From: Streptomyces sp. S4.7
GTDB taxonomy: Bacteria; Actinomycetota; Actinomycetes; Streptomycetales; Streptomycetaceae
DNA: 64,000 bases
Direction of reading: 5' to 3'
NCBI RefSeq assembly: GCF_010384365.1
Contig: NZ_CP048397.1
Location: forward strand, 1,674,001-1,738,000
This document shows positions 41,843-51,777 of the stretch, piece by piece. The position numbers and the translations under genes are program-made. The notes beneath the pieces were generated by a model. That model saw only the letters and a program-made list of their open reading frames with translations. It did no database searches and was not told the origin of the DNA. Numbering within the stretch: the stretch's first letter is position 1; the number at the start of each line of letters is the position of its first letter.

Positions 41843-42948
41843 GCGCTCTGCTCCTTCGTCAATTTACGTACCGCGTCGAGGAACGCGTCGTTCTCGGACG
41901 GGGTGCCCGCCGTCACCCGCAGCCGGCCCGGGACGCCGTTGTCGCGTACCAGCACGCCCTGGTCGAGGATCGTCCGCCAGGCCCGGTGCGCGTCCTCGAA
42001 GCGGCCGAACTGGACGAAGTTGGCGTCCGAGTCGGTGACGTCGAAGCCCATCGCCCGCAGCTCGGTGACCAGCCGGTCCCGCTCCTTCTTGAGCTGTTCG
42101 ACATATCCGAGAAGCGTATCGGTGTGCTCCAGCGCGGCGAGCGCGGTGGCCTGGGTGATGGCGGAGAGGTGGTACGGCAGGCGCACCAGCTGTACGGCGT
42201 CGACCACGGCGGGGTCGGCGGCGAGATAGCCGAGCCGCAGTCCGGCGGCGCCGAAGGCCTTGGACATCGTGCGGGACACGACGAGGTTCGGCCGGCCCGC
42301 GAGCAGCGGCAGCAGCGAGGGGTGGTGGCTGAACTCGACGTACGCCTCGTCCACGACGACCAGTGAGGGACGGGCGGCCTGCGCCGCGTCGTACAGCCGC
42401 AGGACGGTCGCGGCGTCGACCGCGCTGCCGGTGGGGTTGTTGGGGGTGGTGACGAAGACGACGTCGGGGCGGTGCTCGGCGACGGCGCGCTCGGCGGCGG
42501 CCACGTCGATGGTGAAGTCCTCGTTGCGGGGGCCGGAGACCCAGCCGGTGCTGGTGCCGCGCGCGATGAGGTGGTGCATCGAGTACGAGGGCTCGAAGCC
42601 GATCGCGGTGCGGCCGGGGCCGCCGAAGGTCTGGAGCAGTTGCTGGATGACCTCGTTGGAGCCGTTGGCCGCCCAGACGTTGGCGGCGGTCAGCGGGAGG
42701 TCTCCGGCGGTGCGGCGCAGATAGGCGGCCAGTTCGGTGCGCAGTTCGACCGCGTCCCGGTCGGGGTAGCGGTTGAGTCCGCGGGCGGCCTCCCGGACCC
42801 GCTCGGTGATCCGCTCGACGAGCGGTTCGGGCAGGGGGTACGGGTTCTCGTTGGTGTTGAGGTGGACGGGGACGTCCAGCTGGGGCGCCCCGTAGGGGGA
42901 CTTGCCGCGCAGTTCGTCGCGTACGGGCAGGTCGTCGATGTCCGTCAT
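41839..42948 (-). CDS. hisC: Histidinol-phosphate aminotransferase
   Basis: A 369-residue PLP aminotransferase (fold type I, class II) for the step to histidinol phosphate. The PLP lysine is in [16 protein letters not shown]; the N-terminal [11 protein letters not shown] and the NPTG motif are seen. It overlaps hisD and hisB by 4 nt each. Confidence 0.96.
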   Translation of the reverse strand: MTDIDDLPVRDELRGKSPYGAPQLDVPVHLNTNENPYPLPEPLVERITERVREAARGLNRYPDRDAVELRTELAAYLRRTAGDLPLTAANVWAANGSNEVIQQLLQTFGGPGRTAIGFEPSYSMHHLIARGTSTGWVSGPRNEDFTIDVAAAERAVAEHRPDVVFVTTPNNPTGSAVDAATVLRLYDAAQAARPSLVVVDEAYVEFSHHPSLLPLLAGRPNLVVSRTMSKAFGAAGLRLGYLAADPAVVDAVQLVRLPYHLSAITQATALAALEHTDTLLGYVEQLKKERDRLVTELRAMGFDVTDSDANFVQFGRFEDAHRAWRTILDQGVLVRDNGVPGRLRVTAGTPSENDAFLDAVRKLTKEQSA

Positions 42949-44306
42949 TCGCCGGGCACCTCCCCCGAGGACGCCGGTACGGACGGCAGTTTCCAGCCGA
43001 AACGCGCCTTGACCGCCGCGCCGTGGGCGGGCAGGTCCTCGGCCTCGGCGAGCGTGACGACGTGGTGGGCGACGTCGGCGAGCGCGTCGCGCGTGTAGTC
43101 GACGATGTGGATGCCGCGCAGGAAGGACTGGACGGAGAGCCCCGAGGAGTGGCAGGCGCACCCGCCGGTCGGCAGGACGTGGTTGGAGCCGGCGCAGTAG
43201 TCGCCGAGCGAGACCGGCGCGTACGGGCCCACGAAGATCGCGCCCGCGTTGCGGACCCGGGCGGCGACGGCGGCGGCGTCGGCGGTCTGGATCTCCAGGT
43301 GCTCGGCGCCGTACGCGTCGACGACCCGCAGGCCCTCCTCCACGCCGTCGACCAGCACGATCGCGGACTGCTTGCCCGAAAGGGCGGGCGCGATGCGCTC
43401 CTCGACGTGCTTGATGGCGGCGGTCTGCGGCACCAGTTCCTTCTCGACCGCGTCGGCCAGTTCGGCGGAGTCGGTGACGAGGACGGCGGCGGCGAGCGGG
43501 TCGTGCTCGGCCTGGCTGATCAGGTCGGCGGCGACATGCACCGGGTCGGCGGTGGCGTCCGCGAGGACGGCGATCTCGGTCGGGCCGGCCTCGGTGTCGA
43601 TGCCGATGCGGCCGGCGAAGTAACGCTTGGCGGCGGTGACCCAGATGTTGCCCGGACCGGTGACCATGTCGGCGGGCGGACAGCCGTCGGGTCCCGTCGT
43701 GCCGTACGCGAACATCGCGACGGCCTGGGCGCCGCCGGCCGCGTACACCTCGTCGACGCCGAGCAGCGCGCAGGCGGCGAGGATCGTCGGGTGCGGCAGG
43801 CCGCCGAACTCCTTCTGGGGAGGTGAGGCGAGCGCGATCGAGCCGACGCCCGCTTCCTGCGCCGGGACCACGTTCATGATCACGGAGGACGGGTACACGG
43901 CGCGTCCGCCGGGCGCGTAGAGCCCGACGCGGCCGACCGGCACCCACTTCTCGGTCACCTTGCCGCCGGGCACGACCTGGGTGGTGTGCTCCGTGCGCCG
44001 CTGGGCCCGGTGGACGGTGCGGGCCCGCCGGATCGACTCCTCCAGCCCGGCCCGAACGGCGGGATCCAGGGCCTCAAGGGCGCGGGTGAGCGCTTCGGCG
44101 GGCACCCGTACCCGGTCCAGCGTCACGCCGTCGAACTTGTGGGCGTACTCGATCAGCGCCGAGGTGCCGCGATGGCGTACGTCCTCGCAGATGGGCCGCA
44201 CCTTCGCGAGGGCGGCTTCCACGTCGAACTCGGCACGGGGCAGCAGGCCGCGCAGCGCGCCGCCCTCGGGGAGGGCGTCGCCGCGCAGATCGATTCGTGA
44301 GATCAC
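42945..44306 (-). CDS. hisD: Histidinol dehydrogenase
   Basis: A zinc- and NAD-dependent enzyme of about 453 residues that oxidises L-histidinol to histidine; first gene of the operon. GTG 44306 gives the usual start (ISRIDLRG). Conserved elements include [36 protein letters not shown], and the catalytic Glu/His region near [12 protein letters not shown]. There is a C-terminal extension of about ten residues beyond FGWKLP. Confidence 0.96.
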   Translation of the reverse strand: MISRIDLRGDALPEGGALRGLLPRAEFDVEAALAKVRPICEDVRHRGTSALIEYAHKFDGVTLDRVRVPAEALTRALEALDPAVRAGLEESIRRARTVHRAQRRTEHTTQVVPGGKVTEKWVPVGRVGLYAPGGRAVYPSSVIMNVVPAQEAGVGSIALASPPQKEFGGLPHPTILAACALLGVDEVYAAGGAQAVAMFAYGTTGPDGCPPADMVTGPGNIWVTAAKRYFAGRIGIDTEAGPTEIAVLADATADPVHVAADLISQAEHDPLAAAVLVTDSAELADAVEKELVPQTAAIKHVEERIAPALSGKQSAIVLVDGVEEGLRVVDAYGAEHLEIQTADAAAVAARVRNAGAIFVGPYAPVSLGDYCAGSNHVLPTGGCACHSSGLSVQSFLRGIHIVDYTRDALADVAHHVVTLAEAEDLPAHGAAVKARFGWKLPSVPASSGEVPGE

Positions 44307-44574
44307 GCGGTCAATTCTCGCAGACCTCATCAGACCGCCGGTCGCCCGTATCACTGGCTGATATGAGCCCCGAATGTCACTCACGGCTACCAACGTTGAC
44401 GATTGGCGTTCATTCGGTCACTCAGAGGGAAGAACATTCGTACGGCCCCACATCAGCAGTCCCGTCCGGCGACGGCTGCTCGGGAGTCACACGGGGACGG
44501 ATACGGCGACGGAGCGTCCGGCACCCATCGAGGTACGGCGCGCAGCACGGCAAACGGGGAAGCGAGGCGCGGCA

Positions 44575-46185
44575 GTGTCCGAGCCGCACGACGACGAGGC
44601 TCCGGACTGGCTCTCGGCCACAGAACTCGGCATGTGGCAGGCCTTCCGGAACGGCAGCACCTACGACCTGAGCGTGCCGAGTCCGCTGCTCAACGATCCG
44701 GCCGCGGCCGGTCCTTGGGGCGAGCACCGCAGCGTGCGCGCCCGCGTGATCGCGCTTCTGCTGCTCAGCGGGCCCTCCGCGCGGCCGGGCCGGGTCGCCG
44801 CCCTCAAGCTGCGCGGGGCGTACATCAGCGGGTCGCTGGACCTGGCGGGCGGCAATGTCGATCCCTATGTGGAGCTGACCTACTGCCGCTTCGAGCGCGA
44901 GCTGGTGCTGCCGGAGTGCCACTTCACGACGTTGCGGCTGGTGGGCTGTGTGATCCCGCGCCTGGAGGCCGCCCGGCTGCGTACGGAGGGCGATCTGCAT
45001 CTGCCGCGCTGCCAGGTGGCCCGCGGTATCCGGCTGACCGACGCGCAGATCGGCACGGACCTGCTGATCAGCCAGATATCCGTGCGGCCCGACAGCAACA
45101 GCCGCTCCATCGCCGCCGACGGGATGTCCGTGGGGCAGGACCTCCAGGCCGAACAGATAGAGACGCACGGGGAGTTCAGTCTGCGCGGCGCGAAGGTCGG
45201 CGGCTCGCTCATGCTGCGCGGCAGCCGGCTGCGCGCGGCGGGTGAGCGCCGCGCGCTGAACGCGCCGCAGCTCACGGTGGAGCGCTCGCTCTACATGACG
45301 GGCGCCGTCGTGAGCATCGCGACGGGCAACGCCAACTCCACGCCGCCGTACGGCACGGTCTACACGGGCAACACCACGCGGCTGCCGCCGGGCACCGAGA
45401 TCCGGCGCTTCGAGTGCTACGGCGGGGTCCGTCTGGACGACGGGCGGTTCGGCGACACGATCGACTTCCACCAGGCCCGCTTCCTGATGGCGGCGGGCGA
45501 GGAGGTGTCGCTGCGCCGGATCACCGCGACGGAGCTGCGCTTCCAGTGCGAGAAGCCCCTGGAGGGCCGGGTCGTGCTGAACGGCGCGAAGATCACCACG
45601 CTGATGGACCTGTCCACGAGCTGGCCGGGCCCCGGCGGTCTGGCCATGGGCGGCTTCTCCTACGAGAACGTGGTGCCGTCCGGCCACTTCCCGCTCAACC
45701 GGCGGCTGGAGTGGCTGGACTCGGCGACGCCGGAGTACTCGCCGGAGCCGTACGAGCGCCTGGCGCAGGTGATGCGCAACAGCGGCGAGGACGCCGACGC
45801 CCGCGAGGTGCTGCTGGCCAAGCAGCGCAGGCGGCGCGAGACGCTGCCGCTGGCGGCGAAGACATGGGGCTACATCCAGGACTGGACGGTGGCGTACGGC
45901 TACCGGCCGGGCCGGGCCGCGCTGTGGATGGCCATGCTGTGGGCGGGAGGCACGTTCGCCTTCGCACGGCACGCGCCGGAGCCGCTCAAGGGCGAGGAGC
46001 ACCCGGCCTGGAATCCGGCTCTGTACGTACTGGACCTGCTGGTGCCGGTGATCAATCTGGGCCAGGACGGGCACTGGCGGACGGAGGGCGGCTGGCAGTG
46101 GCTGGCGGCCTCGATGGTGCTGCTCGGCTGGATTCTGGCCACAACTGTCGCAGCAGGTGCCTCACGCCTCCTGCGTCGCGGCTGA
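44575..46185 (+). CDS. Pentapeptide-like repeat membrane protein of unknown function
   Basis: A 536-residue protein from GTG 44575 (GAGG upstream), divergent from hisD. Residues 80-400 contain regular beta-type repeats (LKLRGAYISGSLDLAG, FSLRGAKVGGSLMLRG, VVLNGAKITTLMDLS) that recall pentapeptide or right-handed beta-helix coils. The C-terminus has two membrane helices (RAALWMAMLWAGGTFAFA and WLAASMVLLGWILATTVAA). Streptomyces relatives are often called membrane-associated oxidoreductases, but I see no cofactor motif. It could be a surface-exposed scaffold anchored at its end. Confidence 0.75.
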   Translation: MSEPHDDEAPDWLSATELGMWQAFRNGSTYDLSVPSPLLNDPAAAGPWGEHRSVRARVIALLLLSGPSARPGRVAALKLRGAYISGSLDLAGGNVDPYVELTYCRFERELVLPECHFTTLRLVGCVIPRLEAARLRTEGDLHLPRCQVARGIRLTDAQIGTDLLISQISVRPDSNSRSIAADGMSVGQDLQAEQIETHGEFSLRGAKVGGSLMLRGSRLRAAGERRALNAPQLTVERSLYMTGAVVSIATGNANSTPPYGTVYTGNTTRLPPGTEIRRFECYGGVRLDDGRFGDTIDFHQARFLMAAGEEVSLRRITATELRFQCEKPLEGRVVLNGAKITTLMDLSTSWPGPGGLAMGGFSYENVVPSGHFPLNRRLEWLDSATPEYSPEPYERLAQVMRNSGEDADAREVLLAKQRRRRETLPLAAKTWGYIQDWTVAYGYRPGRAALWMAMLWAGGTFAFARHAPEPLKGEEHPAWNPALYVLDLLVPVINLGQDGHWRTEGGWQWLAASMVLLGWILATTVAAGASRLLRRG

Positions 46186-46311
46186 CACCGCGTCCGACCC
46201 GCTTTCTTTGCCTTCCCTTGACCTGCCCCGAGACAACCTTTCACCCACCACAAAAGCTTCACATATGCCCTATGGCGCCCCTGCGACCTGCGGTTTTCAA
46301 TGGGCCGCACC

Positions 46312-47328
46312 ATGTCATTGATTCGCGCACTGATCAGTACCGCGCGCATGCTCCGGCACACCCCACGGCTCGGCGACGGGCTCCCGCCGGACGATGCGGT
46401 ACTGCTCGACGCCCCCGACGACCGGCTCGCCCCCGCGCTCGTCACCGCCGCGCTCGGCGAGTACGAGCACGCGGCGAAGCTGCTGGCGACCACGCGCGAA
46501 TCAGCCGAGTGGGAGAACCGCGACCGCTATGTGGTGCGGCTCGCCGCGTTCGCCCACAACCGCGACGCATGGCTCGGCCGCTGGCTCGCCGCGTCCCCGA
46601 ACGACCCGGACGCGCTGGTCGTCAAGGCCGAGCTGGGGGTGCGCAGGGCCTGGGAGTCCCCCGACCGCGCCGAGCCGCTCCGTGAGATGGCCCCGCTGAT
46701 CGGCGCGGCGGCCGAGGGAGACCCGCGCGACCCGGTGCCGTGGCGGATAGCCCTCGACCACGCGCGCGGCACGCACGCGGGCCACCAGGGCTTCGAGACG
46801 CTGTGGGGCGAGGCGGTGCGCCGCTCCTCGCACCACTACGGCTGTCATGTCGCGGCCCTCCAGTACCTCTCGGCCCAGTGGCACGGCTCGCACCGGGAGT
46901 GCTTCGACTTCGCCGAGCGGGCCGCCGAGGACGCGCTGCCGGGCTCGCTCGTGAAGGCGCTCCCGATGCGGGCCGCCTTCAGCCGGATGCCGGGCGGCGA
47001 TTTCACATCCGTGACGGCGGACCGGATCGACGCGGCGTGCGACGAGGCGATCAGCCTCTCCTCCGTGTACGTGGTGGGCGACCCGTGGCCGGCGGAGGTC
47101 CGCAATCTGCTGGCGTACGTGCTGGTGGGACGGCATCGGTGGGACGAGGCGCTGGAACAGTTCCGGCTCATCGGCCCGTACGCGACGTCGTTCCCGTGGA
47201 CGTCACTGACCGACGATCCACTCGGCCAGTTCCTGGAGACACGCGACGGCGTACGCCTCCAGGTGGCCTCCGGGATGCCCTTGTGGAACCGGACAGACGG
47301 AGGGCGTCCGCGCGGCCATTACGCTTGA
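46312..47328 (+). CDS. TPR-like helical protein of unknown function
   Basis: A 338-residue soluble all-helical protein with TPR-like segments (AALGEYEHAAKLL, EALEQFRLIGPYA). No signal peptide or enzyme motif is seen. ATG 46312 or the in-frame ATG 46300 could be used; neither has a good ribosome site, and an out-of-frame 18-codon open frame (46265-46321) overlaps the start. It is 5 nt before the LON-domain gene, so probably co-transcribed with it. Relatives (DUF4034-like) are uncharacterised. Confidence 0.75.
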   Translation: MSLIRALISTARMLRHTPRLGDGLPPDDAVLLDAPDDRLAPALVTAALGEYEHAAKLLATTRESAEWENRDRYVVRLAAFAHNRDAWLGRWLAASPNDPDALVVKAELGVRRAWESPDRAEPLREMAPLIGAAAEGDPRDPVPWRIALDHARGTHAGHQGFETLWGEAVRRSSHHYGCHVAALQYLSAQWHGSHRECFDFAERAAEDALPGSLVKALPMRAAFSRMPGGDFTSVTADRIDAACDEAISLSSVYVVGDPWPAEVRNLLAYVLVGRHRWDEALEQFRLIGPYATSFPWTSLTDDPLGQFLETRDGVRLQVASGMPLWNRTDGGRPRGHYA

Positions 47329-47333
47329 GCGTT

Positions 47334-48074
47334 GTGACCACCGCACATCTCCCTCTCTTCCCGCTGAACGCGGTGCTGTTCCCGGGCCTCGTGATGCCCC
47401 TGAACATCTTCGAGGAGCGGTATCGCGCCATGATGCGCGAGCTGCTCAAGGCCGACGAGTCCGAACCGCGACGCTTCGTCGTGGTCGCCATCCGCGACGG
47501 GCACGAAGTCGCGCCGACCGCCTCCGGCATGCCCGACCCGACGGCCCTGCGGGAGCGCGGGCCCTCGGCCGGCTTCGGCTCCGAGCCGCTCAAGGCGTTC
47601 CACCCGGTGGGCTGCGTCGCCGACGCGACCACCGTCCGCGAACGCCCGGACGGCAGCTTCGAGGTACTGGCCACCGGCACCAGCCGGGTCCGGCTGCTCT
47701 CCGTCGACACCGGCGGGCCCTATCTGAGCGCCCAGGTCGAGGACCTGGCGGAGGACTCGGGCGAGGGCGCGGGAGCACTCGCCGAAGTCGTCCTGCGGGC
47801 CTTCCGCGGCTACCAGAAACGGCTGGCGGGCGCGCGTGAGCGGTCGCTGTCGACCAGCGACAACCTGCCCGACGAACCGTCCGTGGTCTCGTACCTGGTG
47901 GCCGCGGCGGCCGTCCTGGACACGGCGGCGAAACAGCGGCTGCTGGAGGCGCCGGACACCCTGACGCGCCTGCGGGAGGAGCTGAAGCTCCTGCGGGCCG
48001 AGACGGCGGTGATCCGGCACCTGCCGTCGCTGCCGGCCGTGGACCTCACCCTGAAGCCCACAAGCCCCAACTAG
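47334..48074 (+). CDS. LON substrate-binding (N-terminal) domain protein
   Basis: A 246-residue protein consisting only of the Lon protease N-terminal substrate-recognition fold (LPLFPLNAVLFPGLVMPLNIFEERYR), without ATPase or protease domains. Such stand-alone proteins are thought to bind unfolded or peptide substrates. The GTG start lies 5 nt past the previous stop. The stop codon TAG is the centre of CTAG at the border of the 166-bp repeat element, so the C-terminus may have been shortened by its insertion. Confidence 0.88.
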   Translation: MTTAHLPLFPLNAVLFPGLVMPLNIFEERYRAMMRELLKADESEPRRFVVVAIRDGHEVAPTASGMPDPTALRERGPSAGFGSEPLKAFHPVGCVADATTVRERPDGSFEVLATGTSRVRLLSVDTGGPYLSAQVEDLAEDSGEGAGALAEVVLRAFRGYQKRLAGARERSLSTSDNLPDEPSVVSYLVAAAAVLDTAAKQRLLEAPDTLTRLREELKLLRAETAVIRHLPSLPAVDLTLKPTSPN

Positions 48075-48236
48075 GGTCTGTCGTTTGGATCAGGCCGGAT
48101 CAGGGAGCGGGGTCTGGTGCGTGCGACCGCAGGGCGGAGGAGGGAGGCATGGCGGAGCCGTGCCGACCGACGACAACGCGGCGGGCGTGCGTGCCGGGGA
48201 CCTCGAGCCCGGCAAGACCCGAACGACAGACCCTAG
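48071..48236. mobile_element. 166-bp MITE-like element with perfect 15-bp terminal inverted repeats
   Basis: CTAGGGTCTGTCGTT (48071-48085) is mirrored exactly by AACGACAGACCCTAG (48222-48236), and the match continues with mismatches for about ten more bases. No transposase is encoded. CTAG at both ends could be a 4-bp target duplication of the kind made by IS5-family elements, with the rest the terminal repeat. From memory, similar repeats occur in several Streptomyces genomes. Confidence 0.75.
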
Positions 48237-48289
48237 GCCCTCTCCGGACCGTCTTGCGGCTCACCCGACCGACACGAGGAACACCTCCC

Positions 48290-48790
48290 TTGGCGAAGAA
48301 GCAGGCGAAGAAGGCCGCGGGCAGCACACCGGCCACGGTCGCGCTGACGGCGGCGAAGGCCGAGTTCACCCTGCACGCGTACGAGCACGACCCGGCGGCG
48401 CCCTCCTACGGCGAGGCGGCCGCGGAGGCGCTGGGGGTGCCGGCGGACCGGGTGTTCAAGACGCTGGTCGCCGACGTCGACGGCGAACTTACCGTGGCGG
48501 TCGTCCCGGTCTCCGGCTCGCTGGACCTGAAGGCGCTGGCCGCCGCCGTGGGCGGCAAGCGGGCGACGATGGCCGACCCGGCGGCGGCGGAGCGCACCAC
48601 GGGGTACGTACGGGGCGGCATCTCACCGCTGGGCCAGCGCAGACGGCTCCGTACGGTGCTCGACTCATCGGCGGGGGCCCACCCGACGGTCTGTGTCTCG
48701 GCGGGCCGCCGGGGCCTGGAGGTGGAGCTGTCCCCGTCGGACCTGGCCGCACTGACGTCGGCGACGCTGGCCCCGATCGCGCGGGCCTGA
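48290..48790 (+). CDS. YbaK/EbsC-family Cys-tRNA(Pro) deacylase
   Basis: A 166-residue trans-editing enzyme that hydrolyses mischarged Cys-tRNA(Pro). The TTG start at 48290 has GAGGA 9 nt upstream. The basic N-terminal tail (AKKQAKKAAG) is followed by the YbaK fold: GVPADRVFKTLVAD with the catalytic Lys, VVPVSGSLDLKALA and GYVRGGISPLGQ. Length and pattern are typical. The upstream repeat element may carry or disturb its promoter. Confidence 0.92.
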   Translation: MAKKQAKKAAGSTPATVALTAAKAEFTLHAYEHDPAAPSYGEAAAEALGVPADRVFKTLVADVDGELTVAVVPVSGSLDLKALAAAVGGKRATMADPAAAERTTGYVRGGISPLGQRRRLRTVLDSSAGAHPTVCVSAGRRGLEVELSPSDLAALTSATLAPIARA

Positions 48791-48822
48791 CACCGGGCGG
48801 CCCCAGGGGCGGCCCAGCCCCG

Positions 48823-49488
48823 TCAGTGTCCCTCGCCGGGCCCGTCCTGCCGGTCGGCGGGGAGGTACGGCGCCCCGAACGGCACCCACTCCGGCTCCGG
48901 ATCGCGCGGCGCGAACAGCGCCGTGAGCGCCAGGTGTACGAGCATCGCCGCCACCGGCCACGCGAGCAGCGCGCCGCGCGCGTTCAGCTCCAGCGGGGCG
49001 TCGAACGTCGCGCCCTCCCCCACCGCGCGTGCCTGCGTCACCACGTCGTCCGGGCCCAGCCCCCAGCCGACCAGCCAGGCCAGTCCCGACGCGAGCAGCC
49101 CGCCCAGCGCCAGCCCCACGACCAGCGGGACACCGCCGCGCCGGCGGAACCAGCAGACCAGAGCGGCACTGACCGCGCCGAACCCCAGGGCCAGCAGCAC
49201 GAACGTGCCGTCGGCGCCCATCGCCTCCTCGCCCTCCGTGTCCTTCAGGAACACGGCGGAGTCACCGGCGACGAGCGGCACCCGGGGCGACAGCCAGAGC
49301 CAGAGCAGTCCGAGCAGGACACCGGAGAGGGCCACGGCGACCGTCACGACGGCCGCCTGCCTCACCTCGGCCCTGATGTCGGTCCCGTCCGCGTGGGCGA
49401 CGTGGGCCGCGGTCGATCCCGCGCCCTGCGGTTTCTGCCAGGGGTCGTCGTTCGGCGGCTGGTGGGGCGGCGTCAGGGGTGCTGTCAC
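48823..49488 (-). CDS. DUF2567-like membrane protein
   Basis: A 221-residue protein with a polar N-terminus (1-45) and four membrane helices, with an extracytoplasmic loop. It resembles DUF2567 proteins of actinobacteria; function unknown. It lies downstream of an ABC transporter pair on the same strand (34-bp gap), so it may belong to that operon. GTG 49488. Confidence 0.75.
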   Translation of the reverse strand: MTAPLTPPHQPPNDDPWQKPQGAGSTAAHVAHADGTDIRAEVRQAAVVTVAVALSGVLLGLLWLWLSPRVPLVAGDSAVFLKDTEGEEAMGADGTFVLLALGFGAVSAALVCWFRRRGGVPLVVGLALGGLLASGLAWLVGWGLGPDDVVTQARAVGEGATFDAPLELNARGALLAWPVAAMLVHLALTALFAPRDPEPEWVPFGAPYLPADRQDGPGEGH

Positions 49489-49522
49489 CCCGCCATCGTG
49501 CCAGGCCGGGCACGGCCGTGCC

Positions 49523-50365
49523 TCATCGGACCGCCGCACGCCGGTACGCCCACGTCGCGACGGCCAGCGAGACCACACCGACTGCCGCGCAGACCGCGAG
49601 GTCGAGGGCGACGGTCGGCCAGTCGGGATGCCTGTCGAAGCTGCGGGCCAGGGCCTCCACGCCGTACGTGGACGGCAGCAGGTCCCTGGCGTAGGTGATC
49701 GGCCCCGGCAGCCGGTCGGCCGGCAGCACACCCAGCAGCAGCGCGGCGGACATGCCGAGCTGCCCGAGCAGCGTGGCCAGCTCCTGGCGCGGGGCGAGCA
49801 GCCCCAGCGCCGCGCCGAGACCGGCCAGGGCCGCACCGGAGAGCGGGATCACGGCGACCAGCACCCAGAGATGGGTCATCGGCAGATCGAAGAGCAGACT
49901 GCCTGTCACGGCGGTCACGGCCGTGCCTGGCACGGTGAACGAGGCGTACGCGCCGGCCGCGCCCAGCACCACGGCGGCGGGCGGCACGGGCAGCGTCGCG
50001 TAGTGGTCGAGGCCGCCGGTGGCGCGGAGCTGACCGAAGTACTGGGCGAGCAGATTGAGCGCGACGAAGGCCACGACGAGCACGCTCGACCCGGCCACCA
50101 CCGCCCGCGCCTCGGCGCCGCCGTCCACGACACCGCGCATCAGGATCATGATCCCGACGGACTGGAAGGTCGCGACGAACAGCAGCGGGATCCGCGCGAC
50201 GCGCGCCCGCGACAACTGCGCGCGGTACACGGCGCCGAGCGAGGGCAGCAGCCGCGCCCGGGTCGCCAGCGCCGCCGGCTCCCCATCGACTCGGTCCGTC
50301 GCGGCACGGGCGGCCGGCACTGTCCGGCTCTTCCCGGAGACGGCCTCCGCGGGCACGATGCTCAC
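49523..50365 (-). CDS. ABC-2-type transporter permease
   Basis: A 280-residue integral membrane protein with six helices, of the DrrB/ABC-2 export type. The GTG at 50365 has AGGAG 8 nt upstream and starts VSIVPAEAVSG. Codon use typical of coding sequence continues upstream in the same frame to about 50500, so the true protein may be longer. Its partner ATPase is encoded upstream. The pair probably exports a drug or lipid-like molecule. Confidence 0.85.
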   Translation of the reverse strand: MSIVPAEAVSGKSRTVPAARAATDRVDGEPAALATRARLLPSLGAVYRAQLSRARVARIPLLFVATFQSVGIMILMRGVVDGGAEARAVVAGSSVLVVAFVALNLLAQYFGQLRATGGLDHYATLPVPPAAVVLGAAGAYASFTVPGTAVTAVTGSLLFDLPMTHLWVLVAVIPLSGAALAGLGAALGLLAPRQELATLLGQLGMSAALLLGVLPADRLPGPITYARDLLPSTYGVEALARSFDRHPDWPTVALDLAVCAAVGVVSLAVATWAYRRAAVR

Positions 50366-50726
50366 CTGGCGCTGCTCCTGTTCGGTGCGTACGGACGGGC
50401 ACGGCCGCGGCACATCGAGCCCGCCGCCAACCGGGACCAGCGTGTCATACACCCCGAACACGCCGAACTCCCCGTACGCACAGGCCTCATACCGGCGCTG
50501 ACGGCGACGGAGGCGGGCACCGGGACGCCGGGGCACGCGGGCCCGCCGACGCGGACAGGGGCAACGGCGCGAGCCGGATCGGCGACAGTGGCCGGGTCGG
50601 TCGGGACGGCACCGACGGCGGCCGGGACGGACGCCACCACCCGCGCCGGGGCGACGGCGCGGCGCCCGGTGGCGGGCGGGGTGAGGGCCGGAGCCGTGAA
50701 CGCGAGATCGGCCGTGACGCCAGGCG
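50366..50726 (-). other. Unexplained stretch between ABC genes with two coding-like frames
   Basis: One frame begins at ATG 50730 overlapping the ATPase stop (ATGA), is Ala/Pro/Val-rich with good codon bias to about 50500, and ends at 50362 overlapping the permease GTG. A second frame, that of the permease, looks coding from about 50500 to the permease start. A single-base indel near 50490-50510 would fuse them into one permease of about 400 residues. Alternatively the first frame is a small separate gene of 122 residues. Confidence 0.4.
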
Positions 50727-51707
50727 TCATGCCTTCACCAGGCCCTGTACCTGGCCGCCGAGTGCCAGGTAGACGTCCTCCAGGCTCGGCGTGGCCAGCG
50801 TGAAGTCGTCCAGTGCCGCGAAGGCCGCGCCGCCCGTCACCGCCGCGACGGCCGCGCGCGCCTCGTCGGGGGCCAGCCGCAGCACCCACCGGCGGCCCGA
50901 CTCCTGCGCGGATCCGCGCAGCGCGGCGACCTCGGGGACATCGAGCGGTGCGCGTTCGCGCCAGACGAGTTCCAGCCGGACTTCACCGGCGACCTGCTCC
51001 TTGAGGCCGGACGGGGTGTCGCAGGCGATGACCTTGCCCCGGTCGAGCACGGCGACCCGGTCGAGGACGGTCTCGGCCTCGATTACGTTGTGGGTGACGA
51101 GCAGCACGGTCGCGCCGCGTTCGGCCCGGCGCCGGTCCACCGCCGCCCAGACGGCGCGCCTGGCGACCGGGTCCATGCCGGTGGTGGGCTCGTCCAGGAC
51201 CAGTACGGGCCGCTCCCCCACCAGCGTGGCCGCGAAGCACGCCATCCGCCGCTGGCCGCCGGAGAGCTTCTTCAGTGGGCGGCCGGCGAGTTCCGCGAGA
51301 CCGAGTTCGTCGAGGACGGCGTCGCGCTCGGCGCGCGCCTCGCGCAGGCCGAGCCCGCGCAGCCGGCCCGTGGTCTCGGCGGCGAGGCCGACCGTCAACT
51401 CGTCGAGCGCGGTGGACTCCTGGCCCAGATAGCCGATGAGACGGGAGGCCCGCTCGGGGTGCCGGACCAGATCGTGTCCGAGGACGTCGACGGTGCCGGA
51501 GTCGGGCCGCATGAGACCGGTGAGCTGGCGTACGAGAGTGGACTTGCCCGCACCGTTGGGCCCGAGCAGGCCGAAGATCTCACCGCGCCGCACGTCCAGG
51601 GAGATGCCGTCGTTGGCACGCACCTCGGGGGTGGCCGGGGCCCCACGCCTGCCGCGCGCGGCGGGGTACGTCTTGACCAGTTCCCGCACCGCGCACACCG
51701 TACTCAC
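50727..51707 (-). CDS. ABC transporter ATP-binding protein (DrrA type)
   Basis: A 326-residue ATPase. Walker A GPNGAGKST, signature LSGGQRR, Walker B VLVLDEPTTGMDP and the H-loop are all intact, and the C-terminal 90 residues form the usual DrrA-like extension. It energises the permease encoded directly downstream. GTG 51707 start, no strong ribosome site. Substrate unknown. Confidence 0.93.
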   Translation of the reverse strand: MSTVCAVRELVKTYPAARGRRGAPATPEVRANDGISLDVRRGEIFGLLGPNGAGKSTLVRQLTGLMRPDSGTVDVLGHDLVRHPERASRLIGYLGQESTALDELTVGLAAETTGRLRGLGLREARAERDAVLDELGLAELAGRPLKKLSGGQRRMACFAATLVGERPVLVLDEPTTGMDPVARRAVWAAVDRRRAERGATVLLVTHNVIEAETVLDRVAVLDRGKVIACDTPSGLKEQVAGEVRLELVWRERAPLDVPEVAALRGSAQESGRRWVLRLAPDEARAAVAAVTGGAAFAALDDFTLATPSLEDVYLALGGQVQGLVKA

Positions 51708-51777
51708 AAACAGCGAGCCTACGGGGTCGGCCCGCCCCGAACCCTCCGGGGGCCTCGAACGGCACCGGGGGCGGGGT

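Noticed and set aside
46265..46321. 18-codon open frame overlapping the start of the TPR-like gene
   Set aside because: No ribosome site and no leader-peptide amino-acid bias; could be an upstream open frame but not supportable.
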